Part shown: piece by piece, positions 1 to 4,708 of the stretch | Layout: every line of letters starts with the position of its first letter | Position numbering within the stretch: position 1 is the first letter of the stretch | Source: Candidatus Woesearchaeota archaeon | Lineage (GTDB): Archaea; Nanobdellota; Nanobdellia; SCGC-AAA011-G17; JACOZS01 | Length of the DNA stretch: 6,217 nt | Assembly (NCBI GenBank): GCA_016181215.1 | Contig: JACOZS010000025.1 | Span: 1-6,217, forward strand | Direction: 5' to 3' | Translations under genes and position numbers: made by a program | The notes under the pieces: model-generated | Database searches by the model: none | Seen by the model: only the letters and a program-made list of their open reading frames with translations | Told to the model about the DNA's origin: nothing

Positions 1-12
1 AATTTTGGTTCT

Positions 13-675
13 TTATGATTGATTTCCATTTTTCTCATCCTCATCATATTGTGACTGTTCTCTCTCCAAGTTTCTCCGCATCGTGTTATAATACTCATCC
101 ACATGTTTGTTTAGTTCATCACAACTTGCGAAATAACCCAAATTTCTAAGATAAGTAACATACTCTTTGGCATATTTTATTGTTATGTCTGCATGAGTTT
201 TCTCGTGAGTATGTAAATATATCAGATATTTATTCCAAGAATTTTTCTCTGCCTGGCTCACCTTGTCATAATTAACCCATTTTGGCAGATCAATTAATAC
301 AGGAACATAAGCCTGAATCTCATCTTGATTTATCTTGCACCCATTGCTATCTTGAAGAGTAGTATGTCTTTTCTCAATATCCCATGTAGCTGCTCCTGCA
401 GAATTATGGTCATATCTAGGGATTCTAGGACCTTTAAGCTGCATTTCATTCGTCAAATCTTGGGTAGTATTTCCGTCTATGTAATAGTATCTTGTATCCA
501 CTCTAACCCACAATCCTGGAAAAGTTTCTGGAACATTCATTGGTATTGGGTCTGGAGGAGGAATTATTTCTATTTCTTCAACTTCTTGTTCTGGGCTTGT
601 TGGATGAACATAAACAGTCTGTCCTGTACAGCCCATCAGGAATATGATTAATAAAAGAATATATTGGATTTTCAT
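13..675 (-). CDS. DUF922-type secreted zinc-protease-like lipoprotein
   Basis: Predicted membrane-anchored, extracytoplasmic protein of 220 aa. Residues 1-16 form a lipoprotein signal: a hydrophobic stretch ending in the lipobox LMGC, with Cys16 as the likely lipidated residue. A Pro/Glu-rich linker (about 27-50) follows. The core (about 58-211) has the DUF922 pattern: YYYIDG near 63, ATWDI near 96, C113, a Trp-rich middle, HEKTH at 157-161 (a zincin HExxH motif) and C185, possibly disulfide-bonded to C113. DUF922 members are annotated as predicted secreted Zn-dependent proteases; activity here is inferred. The usual C-terminal Y-D-x-x-T-x-H-G appears as YDEDEKNG, so a family His, possibly a metal ligand, is Asn here. 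It is last in a four-gene operon, and its ATG overlaps the upstream stop (ATGA, 672-675). DUF922 is mostly bacterial as I recall it, so transfer is possible. Confidence 0.85.
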   Translation of the reverse strand: MKIQYILLLIIFLMGCTGQTVYVHPTSPEQEVEEIEIIPPPDPIPMNVPETFPGLWVRVDTRYYYIDGNTTQDLTNEMQLKGPRIPRYDHNSAGAATWDIEKRHTTLQDSNGCKINQDEIQAYVPVLIDLPKWVNYDKVSQAEKNSWNKYLIYLHTHEKTHADITIKYAKEYVTYLRNLGYFASCDELNKHVDEYYNTMRRNLEREQSQYDEDEKNGNQS

Positions 676-1154
676 TTAACAATCTCCATTATTTTTTCTT
701 CTATGGGTAGGGCTGATTTTTTAGCTGATTTTTTTAACTTGTTTAAATATTTATTAAGTTCATCTCGAATATTTTTAATAACTTCTTTTTCAGATTTACC
801 TTCTGCTGTGATCCATGGAAGCATTCTGAATTGCGCCAAATATATTTTATCTTCTTGAGTTATTAATACTCTGAATTTTAATTTTTTCCCCTTTTTAAGG
901 GCAAAGTATGCTTTTCTGAATGTATTCTCTGCTTCTTTATAAAAATCAACTTTAGTGCTCATCCTGAACATCTTCATTTTGTTAAAATCCGTTTTTATCT
1001 CAGTTTCATATTCTATTCTGTCTACAGAAGGTTTATGCTCATCACAGTAATAAGAAACAAATAAATCATTCATAACCATAAATTCAGCAAATTCTAGGCA
1101 GTTTTCAAAATCACATTTTCTTCCTATCGAATTAAAATATTTGCAGAGCCTCAT
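672..1154 (-). CDS. zinc-finger plus HicB-like domain protein
   Basis: 160 aa. The N-terminus holds a putative zinc site, C4-x9-C14-x4-C19 followed by YYCDEH with C37 and H40, resembling short AN1-like or treble-clef fingers. A Lys/Phe-rich linker (41-91) leads to a HicB-like half-RNase-H fold at about 92-140. There the run from YLAQF through LPWITAEGKS to EVIKNIRDELNKYL matches the family pattern 'y.a.cpelPg..t.GeT.eEal.Ni.eAi..yl'. HicB proteins are antitoxins of the HicA mRNA interferase, but no HicA-like gene is visible here, so an orphan HicB-fold or regulatory role is inferred. The tail (141-160) is Lys-rich and carries no recognisable ribbon-helix-helix or HTH domain. The start is supported by AGGAGG at 1171-1166 upstream. 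The gene begins 2 nt after the previous stop and overlaps the DUF922 gene by 4 nt. Confidence 0.75.
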   Translation of the reverse strand: MRLCKYFNSIGRKCDFENCLEFAEFMVMNDLFVSYYCDEHKPSVDRIEYETEIKTDFNKMKMFRMSTKVDFYKEAENTFRKAYFALKKGKKLKFRVLITQEDKIYLAQFRMLPWITAEGKSEKEVIKNIRDELNKYLNKLKKSAKKSALPIEEKIMEIVK

Positions 1155-1156
1155 TC

Positions 1157-1432
1157 CTAAAATTTCCTCCTTAACTGTTCTATCTCAATGACTATAGGTT
1201 TCTTAAAATGTGAATAATCCCTGCAGAATTTCATGACTAGTTTCTCCATTGCTTTTCTCTCCTGTCGCAAATACAATAATGTAAAAAGTAAGTTTGATCC
1301 CATTGTTTTTGGTATGGATAAGAATACTTTGCAACCACAACGGCATTTTTTTAACTTGTTTTTGGATTTATTATATGATTCAATACATCTAAGACATTTG
1401 AATAATGGAGATTTTCTCATAAAACGTCTCAT
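1157..1432 (-). CDS. small zinc-ribbon protein
   Basis: 91 aa from the start chosen here. A reading from 1456 is possible but overlaps the upstream gene more. ATG at 1432 lies 6 nt after GGAGG (1443-1439) and forms an ATGA overlap with the upstream stop, so it is preferred. A third in-frame ATG is at 1420. A zinc ribbon sits near the N-terminus: FKCLRC, about 13 residues, then CRCGC. This CxxC...CxCGx pattern resembles the archaeal DUF1922 rubredoxin-like ribbons. The rest is basic, with a hydrophobic/helical stretch (LLFTLLYLRQERKAMEKLV) and a C-terminal IEIEQLRRKF. Cytoplasmic nucleic-acid or protein binding is an inference; no function is recognised. It ends 2 nt before the HicB-like gene. 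Confidence 0.75.
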   Translation of the reverse strand: MRRFMRKSPLFKCLRCIESYNKSKNKLKKCRCGCKVFLSIPKTMGSNLLFTLLYLRQERKAMEKLVMKFCRDYSHFKKPIVIEIEQLRRKF

Positions 1433-1438
1433 AAAACG
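1415..1438 (-). repeat. 12-bp perfect tandem duplication at a start codon
   Basis: On the minus strand CGTTTTATGAGA occurs twice in direct succession (1438-1427 and 1426-1415). Each unit carries an ATGA. The duplication creates the MRRFMRK run and two alternative in-frame starts (1432 and 1420) for the zinc-ribbon gene, directly after its GGAGG site. The upstream coiled-coil gene stops in the first unit. Confidence 0.9.
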
Positions 1439-1776
1439 CCTCCCATTTTTATCCATTCTTTCTTAGCTCGTTCTTCTTCCTTCTTTTGCCTTAAATTGTA
1501 TCTTCTATTAGCCTCCTCAAATTCCCTTTCCATCCTCAAATGGGATTCCATAGCTTTAGGATTTAATTCCTCACATAAAGCCTTAAATTCATCCCAATAT
1601 TTTTTCCTGAGTCTAATATATGCGTTACCTCCGTATAACCTTGCCATACCCTCCTTAGGTGGTCCACGTCTTACTAACCCCTCTAATAAAATTAAGTCAT
1701 CCATATACTGTTTATTTTTCCAATTAGCTCCTTTGATTTTATTCCTTACAAATTCCGATTTTATTCCTTTGTACAT
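1429..1776 (-). CDS. hypothetical charged coiled-coil protein
   Basis: 115 aa, not recognised. The N-terminal half (1-50) is basic, with RNKIKGANWKNKQYMDD and a Gly/Arg-rich loop RRGPPKEGMARLYGGN. The C-terminal half (about 52-109) is a continuous amphipathic, charged helix rich in Glu/Lys/Arg, likely coiled coil. No signal peptide, membrane segment or Cys. It is the first gene of the leftward operon. The ATG at 1776 is about 35 nt downstream of a BRE/TATA on the minus strand (1821-1808), giving a leader of about 10 nt without a clear Shine-Dalgarno site. It ends by ATGA overlap (1432-1429) with the zinc-ribbon gene, which supports co-translation. A nucleic-acid-binding or structural role is possible but not shown. 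Confidence 0.7.
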   Translation of the reverse strand: MYKGIKSEFVRNKIKGANWKNKQYMDDLILLEGLVRRGPPKEGMARLYGGNAYIRLRKKYWDEFKALCEELNPKAMESHLRMEREFEEANRRYNLRQKKEEERAKKEWIKMGGVL

Positions 1777-1802
1777 TCTAAGTCACACCATAACGAGAAT
1801 AT

Positions 1803-1860
1803 ACTAATATATAAATCTTTCTACTAAATAAACTAATATATAAATCTTTCTACTAAATAA
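1803..1860. repeat. exact 29-bp tandem duplication in the divergent promoter
   Basis: Two contiguous copies (1803-1831 and 1832-1860) are identical at all 29 positions, beginning ACTAATATATAAATC and ending CTACTAAATAA. Read leftward, each copy contains GAAAGATTTATATA, a good archaeal BRE/TATA, so the duplication doubles the leftward core promoter. Read rightward, each also contains a TATA-like ATATATAAAT. The identity implies a recent event or active maintenance. Confidence 0.95.
1808..1821 (-). promoter_or_regulatory. BRE/TATA promoter of the leftward operon
   Basis: On the minus strand, purine-rich GAAAGA (1821-1816, BRE) runs into TTTATATA (1815-1808, TATA box). Initiation 23-28 nt downstream would fall near 1783-1788, just before the ATG at 1776. 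An identical second box in the other repeat copy is at 1850-1837, 29 bp upstream. Confidence 0.65.
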
Positions 1861-1862
1861 TA

Positions 1863-1877
1863 GAAAAGTATATAAAT
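1863..1877 (+). promoter_or_regulatory. BRE/TATA promoter of the CARF gene
   Basis: GAAAAG (1863-1868) is followed by TATATAAAT (1869-1877). Transcription would start near 1898-1900, leaving about 12 nt of leader before the ATG at 1912, with no Shine-Dalgarno motif. It abuts the 29-bp duplication, so binding of a regulator there could affect both directions. Confidence 0.65.
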
Positions 1878-1911
1878 AAGTATCTTTACCCTGCTAAATT
1901 AGAAACTTAAA

Positions 1912-2565
1912 ATGGAAGAAGAAAAGGTTATAAACCAGGAAACAACCGAAATTCCTGGGGGGGAAATGGGCAAAGTACTGATAGCTTCTTTATACGGTCC
2001 TGATCCGGTTATTTTGGCTGCTACACGGCTGGCAGTAGACAGGTTATTCCTTTTAGTTAACAAGGAAGCTGATAAAGTCCAGGAAGAAGCAATAAAAGTG
2101 ATAGACGACTCATTTGGACGCGTTCTAGATATTAAATACGATAAAATAGACCCTTATGATATTGTTTCTACGGCTAAAAAAGTAGTCCAGATAATAGATC
2201 ACATGCCCAAGGAAGATCTAATCTACGTTAATGTTACATCCGGAAGAAAAACAATGGCTCTTGGTATTTTATATGGCGCTTACGCAAGAGTTAACCGGAT
2301 TAAGAAAATCGGTTACAATCCAACTGAGGATAAAAATACCGTAGTTTACCTGCCTAAACTAAGCTTTAATCTGACTGATTCGCAGAAGAAAGTGCTCCTT
2401 TCAATAGAAGACAGTAAGTTTGAGAATTTATCTGAACTGGCTAAAAAAGTGGATATCAGCCCGGCCATGCTTTACCGGAATATAAAGGATCTGGAGAATT
2501 TAGGATTAATAGAGACAGAAGAAGGGATTAAATTAACAGATGCAGGGAGGATAGCAGTTTTATAA
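1912..2565 (+). CDS. CARF-winged-helix transcription regulator (Csa3-like)
   Basis: 217 aa. Residues 21-150 form a Rossmann-like CARF domain: strand 1 KVLIASLYGPDPVILAATRL (21-40), strand RLFLLVN (44-50), and the ligand-loop signature YVNVTSGRKTMALG (105-118), equivalent to the N-x-T-G-G-x-K-x-M motif that contacts cyclic oligoadenylate. Residues 155-217 are a winged helix: SELAKKVDISPAMLYRNIKDLENLGLIE, then a wing ending KLTDAGRIAVL. Length and order match Csa3-type regulators, which sense cyclic oligonucleotides and control CRISPR/defence genes. Ligand and targets here are inferred. No CRISPR array or cas effector is visible. Its last codons (2530-2565) are the source-like copy of the repeat found at 3321 and 4615. 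One base separates its stop from the nucleotidyltransferase ATG, so the two are likely one operon. Confidence 0.85.
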   Translation: MEEEKVINQETTEIPGGEMGKVLIASLYGPDPVILAATRLAVDRLFLLVNKEADKVQEEAIKVIDDSFGRVLDIKYDKIDPYDIVSTAKKVVQIIDHMPKEDLIYVNVTSGRKTMALGILYGAYARVNRIKKIGYNPTEDKNTVVYLPKLSFNLTDSQKKVLLSIEDSKFENLSELAKKVDISPAMLYRNIKDLENLGLIETEEGIKLTDAGRIAVL

Positions 2566-2574
2566 TATGGAAAG
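2530..2574 (+). repeat. junction repeat, copy 1 (CARF 3' end and next start)
   Basis: Starts with AAATTAACAGATGCAGGG, encodes KLTDAGRIAVL, the stop, one base, and ATGGAAAG of the next gene. It matches 4630-4674 at 42 of 45 positions; the three differences are GCA/GCC, TAA/TAG and the inter-gene base. This is the only copy attached to a full-length winged-helix gene. Confidence 0.9.
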
Positions 2575-3127
2575 ACTCATAAAAGATAAATCAATTTTAG
2601 AAAAATTTGCGGAGGCCTTTGTTTCAGTAGTTGAAAAACATTGCAAGTACGCTGTAGTTTCTGGATTTCTTATTATAATGCATGGTCGTTCTCGTGGTAC
2701 AGAGGACATAGATATTATTTTGGATAGATTAAATGAGGAAGAGCTTATTAGATTACATAATGATCTGGAAAAGCATGGATTTGTATGCGTACAAACTAAC
2801 GACGTTAAAGAGATTTACGATTATTTAATTAACAATACAAGTGTCAGGTACGTTAAGAAAGATAATCCACTGCCGGAAATGGAAGTTAGATTAGTAAAAG
2901 ACAAACTTGATGACTACCAGATTAAAACTCGAAAGAAACTTCCGCTGACAGGCTTAAGTCTATATTTTTCAAGCGTGGAAATGAATCTCGCGTTTAAAGA
3001 GGACTTGTTAAAATCAGATAAAGATTTAGAGGATGCCAGGTATTTGAGAGAAGTGTACAAGGGCAAAGTTGATGAATTCGAAGTAAATAAGATTAAAAGA
3101 ATGATTAAGAGATTTAAATTAAAATGA
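2567..3127 (+). CDS. AbiEii-like nucleotidyltransferase
   Basis: 186 aa. An N-terminal helix SILEKFAEAFVSVVEKH (9-25) precedes the nucleotidyltransferase core: VVSGFLIIMHGRSR with S32-G33, then RGTEDIDIIL, where D47 and D49 are the expected metal-binding carboxylates. The region around PEMEVRLV (103-110) probably carries the third acid. A C-terminal helical part has FKEDLLKSDKDLEDARYL (143-160), the Lys/Asp-rich element usual in AbiEii/DUF6036-like enzymes. Such proteins act as toxins or antitoxin-like modifiers that transfer nucleotides to RNA or protein; the target is unknown here. The start lies one base after the CARF stop. There is no near Shine-Dalgarno site (GGGAGG is 16 nt away), so coupling is likely. 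It overlaps the next gene by ATGA at 3124-3127. A truncated relative of its N-terminus occurs at 6125. Confidence 0.8.
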   Translation: MERLIKDKSILEKFAEAFVSVVEKHCKYAVVSGFLIIMHGRSRGTEDIDIILDRLNEEELIRLHNDLEKHGFVCVQTNDVKEIYDYLINNTSVRYVKKDNPLPEMEVRLVKDKLDDYQIKTRKKLPLTGLSLYFSSVEMNLAFKEDLLKSDKDLEDARYLREVYKGKVDEFEVNKIKRMIKRFKLK

Positions 3128-3324
3128 TGGATAAATCACGAGAAGAACAAATAGTAAGGTGGGCTAGATTTGTTAGAGAGAATCCCAGGTCTAAATGGAA
3201 GCCTCCCCTCGTTAAGTTTTTAGATTCCCAAATAGAAATAGCTAACAGATTCTATTCCAATCTCAAGAGAACCAAAGAAGGGAGGAAGACCGCTGAGAGG
3301 CTGCTTAACCTGAAGATAAGATGA
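3124..3324 (+). CDS. small basic protein coupled to nucleotidyltransferase
   Basis: 66 aa, starting at ATG 3124 in an ATGA overlap with the nucleotidyltransferase stop. ATG 3127 is an alternative, giving the same protein minus Met1. It is basic and helical, with EEQIVRWARFVRENPRSKWKPP, then KFLDSQIEIANRFYSNLKRTKEGR. No Cys, signal or membrane segment. I do not recognise a named family. The tight coupling suggests the partner of a two-gene toxin/antitoxin-like unit with the nucleotidyltransferase, by analogy with other such pairs. Its own stop (TGA, 3322-3324) overlaps the ATG of the 16-codon frame at 3321, continuing the chain of coupled starts. Confidence 0.7.
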   Translation: MMDKSREEQIVRWARFVRENPRSKWKPPLVKFLDSQIEIANRFYSNLKRTKEGRKTAERLLNLKIR

Positions 3325-3371
3325 AAGAAAAATACAGATTGACAGATGCAGGAAAGATTGCTGTCTTATAA
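3321..3371 (+). CDS. 16-aa minigene MKEKYRLTDAGKIAVL (junction repeat, copy 2)
   Basis: An open frame of 16 codons plus TAA, starting in an ATGA overlap with the upstream 66-aa gene. The product matches the C-terminus of the CARF regulator (KLTDAGRIAVL) behind a short MKEK leader. Against the copy at 4615 the DNA matches at 40 of 51 positions. The leader ATGAAAGAAAAA is identical. Outside codon 5 (Tyr/Pro), the sense-codon differences are five synonymous changes (TTG/TTA, GGA/GGG, ATT/ATA, GCT/GCC, GTC/GTT) and two Arg/Lys exchanges; the stop is TAA rather than TAG. This pattern implies selection on the peptide, or divergence while it was still part of longer coding genes. It could be a translated peptide, a remnant wing of a deleted winged-helix gene, or an insertion mark. 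The following GGGGAAGGATAAC faintly resembles the ATGGAAAG tail of the other copies. Confidence 0.5.
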   Translation: MKEKYRLTDAGKIAVL

Positions 3372-3527
3372 GGGGAAGGATAACCTAAAAAAAGAATAAA
3401 CTAGGCAGGGAAGATTTTATTTTGACCCTATTAAAATCTGGCTTGGTTCTATTCTTTATATACTTGATACTAAGAGCATTAGGATTATTTTAAATAATCA
3501 TTACAAAAATCAAGGAGTGGTTGAAAA
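3372..3527 (+). promoter_or_regulatory. non-coding leader with TATA box and inverted repeat
   Basis: No gene is seen here. An 8-bp perfect inverted repeat, AGATTTTA (3412-3419) and TAAAATCT (3432-3439) with a 12-nt loop, lies about 15 bp upstream of a TATA box TTTATATA (3455-3462). Initiation near 3487 would give a leader of about 40 nt ending in GGAG (3514-3517), 10 nt before the ATG at 3528. The inverted repeat could be an operator; its A/T-only core makes chance occurrence plausible. Confidence 0.45.
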
Positions 3528-3650
3528 ATGGCAAAATTAAGGAATTTAAAAGATAAGAAAGTAAAGAAGATCCCAAAGGAAGAGATTGAACTATTTAATA
3601 AAGTATTTGAATCTCATAAGAAACTACTAGAAGCCATTGGAAGACTATAA
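3528..3650 (+). CDS. 40-aa basic small protein upstream of Fic
   Basis: Short frame starting MAKLRNLKDKKVKK and ending HKKLLEAIGRL, stop TAA. The start has a good AAGGAG site (3512-3517), 10 nt of spacing, and a TATA box at 3455. The first third is strongly basic (nine Lys/Arg in the first 17 residues). The rest is a predicted amphipathic helix (IPKEEIELFNKVFESHKKLLEAIG). No family is recognised. Being just upstream of Fic, it could be a small antitoxin or regulator, but the 71-nt gap holds a separate promoter for fic, so joint regulation is not shown. Confidence 0.5.
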   Translation: MAKLRNLKDKKVKKIPKEEIELFNKVFESHKKLLEAIGRL

Positions 3651-3692
3651 TCCTAATTTATTTACCCCCACATTTTAAAGAAAATAGTAAAC

Positions 3693-3702
3693 TTTATAAA
3701 TA
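3693..3702 (+). promoter_or_regulatory. TATA box of the fic gene, leaderless transcript likely
   Basis: TTTATAAATA, preceded by purine-rich AATAGTAAAC. Its centre is about 25 nt from the ATG at 3722, so the transcript probably begins at or next to the start codon. No Shine-Dalgarno site lies before the ATG, which agrees with leaderless translation. Confidence 0.6.
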
Positions 3703-3721
3703 TGTATGGTGTAAGATTTAC

Positions 3722-4609
3722 ATGGCAAACTTGAAGAAAAGGATAATTGGAAATCAGACTTACTATTATTTGGAACATTCCTTAAGGAAAAATGGAAGAT
3801 TAGTAAAAAAACAGAAATACTTGGGCAAACAAATACCAAAGAACATAGAACAAATAAAAAAGGAGTTCCTTTCTGAGATATACAGGGAAAAATGGTTTAG
3901 CCTATTTGACCAGATAAAGATTAATTATCTAAAAGAAATAAAGAAAATGCCCTTATCTGCGAGAGAAAAGGAATTAAACGCATTTGCTGTTAAATTCACT
4001 TATGATACTCAAAGAATAGAGGGATCTGCCTTAACTTTGAGAGAAACAGCCAATCTCCTGGAAAGGGGAATTACGCCAAGCAACAGGCCAATAGGAGACG
4101 TGAAGGAAGCAGAAGCGCATAAAGCAGCGTTTTACGAAATGATTCATTACGAGAGAGATTTATCTATGCAGACGGTTTTGCATTGGCATAAGAAATTATT
4201 TGAGCAGACAAAACCCGAAATAGCAGGCAAAATAAGGCATCACCAAGTAAAAATATCAGGTTCAAAATTTATGCCTCCTTTAGCTCTAGAAATAGATATC
4301 TTGTTAAGAGATTTCTTTAACTGGTATTCCAAACATAAGAGTAAAAAACATGCAGTAGAATTAGCAGCTTTAACGCATCTAAGGTTTGTTACAATTCATC
4401 CATTTACAGACGGAAACGGGAGGATAAGCAGATTAATAATGAATTTTGTGCTTAATCAAAATGGATATCCAATGATGGATGTATATTATGAAAACAGGAA
4501 TAGTTATTATAATGCTTTAGAGAGATCCCAGGTGAAAAAGGATGAAGGCATATTTTTAAAATGGTTTTTTAAAAGATATCTAAAGGAATATAAGGGTTAT
4601 TGCGGATAA
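3722..4609 (+). CDS. Fic-domain AMP-transferase
   Basis: 295 aa cytoplasmic protein. Residues 1-70 form a basic N-terminal region (GNQTYYYLEHSLRKNGRLVKKQKYLG near 10-35) of unknown role, perhaps nucleic-acid or partner binding. TQRIEG at 96-101 fits the inhibitory motif [S/T]xxxE[G/N], in which the Glu (E100) blocks the ATP gamma-phosphate site. This places it among Fic proteins that carry their own inhibitory helix at the N-terminal side. The flap region is at about 175-190 (KISGSKFMPP). The active-site loop HPFTDGNGR (226-234) is complete, with catalytic His226. These enzymes usually transfer AMP to hydroxyl side chains; the target is unknown. It has its own TATA box and appears leaderless. 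A junction repeat begins 5 nt after its stop. I recognise the domain securely; the biological role (toxin or regulator) is inference. Confidence 0.92.
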   Translation: MANLKKRIIGNQTYYYLEHSLRKNGRLVKKQKYLGKQIPKNIEQIKKEFLSEIYREKWFSLFDQIKINYLKEIKKMPLSAREKELNAFAVKFTYDTQRIEGSALTLRETANLLERGITPSNRPIGDVKEAEAHKAAFYEMIHYERDLSMQTVLHWHKKLFEQTKPEIAGKIRHHQVKISGSKFMPPLALEIDILLRDFFNWYSKHKSKKHAVELAALTHLRFVTIHPFTDGNGRISRLIMNFVLNQNGYPMMDVYYENRNSYYNALERSQVKKDEGIFLKWFFKRYLKEYKGYCG

Positions 4610-4614
4610 ATAAG

Positions 4615-4665
4615 ATGAAAGAAAAACCAAAATTAACAGATGCAGGGAGGATAGCCGTTTTATAG
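4615..4665 (+). CDS. 16-aa minigene MKEKPKLTDAGRIAVL (junction repeat, copy 3)
   Basis: Sixteen codons plus TAG, starting 5 nt after the Fic stop. Residues 6-16 are identical to the last eleven of the CARF regulator, and the DNA from AAA at 4630 to G4674 matches 2530-2574 at 42 of 45 positions. That match includes the one-base gap and ATGGAAAG beyond the stop, so the homologous segment spans the boundary between two genes and cannot be explained by the peptide alone. No Shine-Dalgarno motif precedes the ATG (ATAAG only). It could be a translated peptide, a leftover of a duplicated CARF-nucleotidyltransferase junction, or a cassette boundary. The following frame at 4667 reads MERFINLKLYV and stops, comparable to MERLI at the start of the nucleotidyltransferase at 2567. 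Confidence 0.5.
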   Translation: MKEKPKLTDAGRIAVL

Positions 4666-4666
4666 G

Positions 4667-4702
4667 ATGGAAAGGTTTATAAACTTAAAGTTATACGTAT
4701 AA
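4667..4702 (+). pseudogene. 11-codon stub MERFINLKLYV, possible duplicated gene start
   Basis: ATG one base after the minigene stop, the same spacing as between the CARF gene and the nucleotidyltransferase. The first residues MERFI resemble MERLI at 2567. Its DNA also resembles the start of the MNT gene at 4709: ATGGA, then TTATAAACTTAAA (4677-4689) repeated exactly at 4717-4729, then 7 of 9 matches. It contains the TATA box of the MNT gene, so its bases may be kept as promoter and not as code. Confidence 0.35.
4670..4684 (+). promoter_or_regulatory. BRE/TATA of the MNT-HEPN operon, inside junction repeat
   Basis: GAAAGG (4670-4675) followed by TTTATAAAC (4676-4684). The TATA centre is about 29 nt from the ATG at 4709, so the transcript would be leaderless or nearly so. 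The BRE part belongs to the repeated ATGGAAAG tail. Confidence 0.6.
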
Positions 4703-4708
4703 ACTAAT

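Noticed and set aside
325..858. Plus-strand open frames at 325-651 and 664-858
   Set aside because: They lie antisense to the well-supported DUF922 and HicB-like genes, lack ribosome sites, and give Ser/Ile/Phe-rich products typical of shadow frames.
1233..1807. Plus-strand open frames at 1233-1466 and 1496-1807
   Set aside because: Antisense to the zinc-ribbon and coiled-coil genes, whose starts and couplings are convincing; no promoter or domain supports them.
1803..1860. 29-bp direct repeats as a CRISPR array
   Set aside because: The copies are contiguous with no spacer, only two exist, and they contain core promoter boxes.
3412..3439. Inverted repeat AGATTTTA/TAAAATCT as an intrinsic terminator
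   Set aside because: The stem is almost all A/T, the loop is 12 nt, and no T-run follows; an operator or chance is more likely.
2567..4684. MERLI/MERFI similarity as proof that a nucleotidyltransferase once followed the repeat at 4615
   Set aside because: The shared bases GGAAAG plus a TATA box form a BRE/TATA promoter, so five residues alone cannot prove common coding origin; kept only as a possibility.
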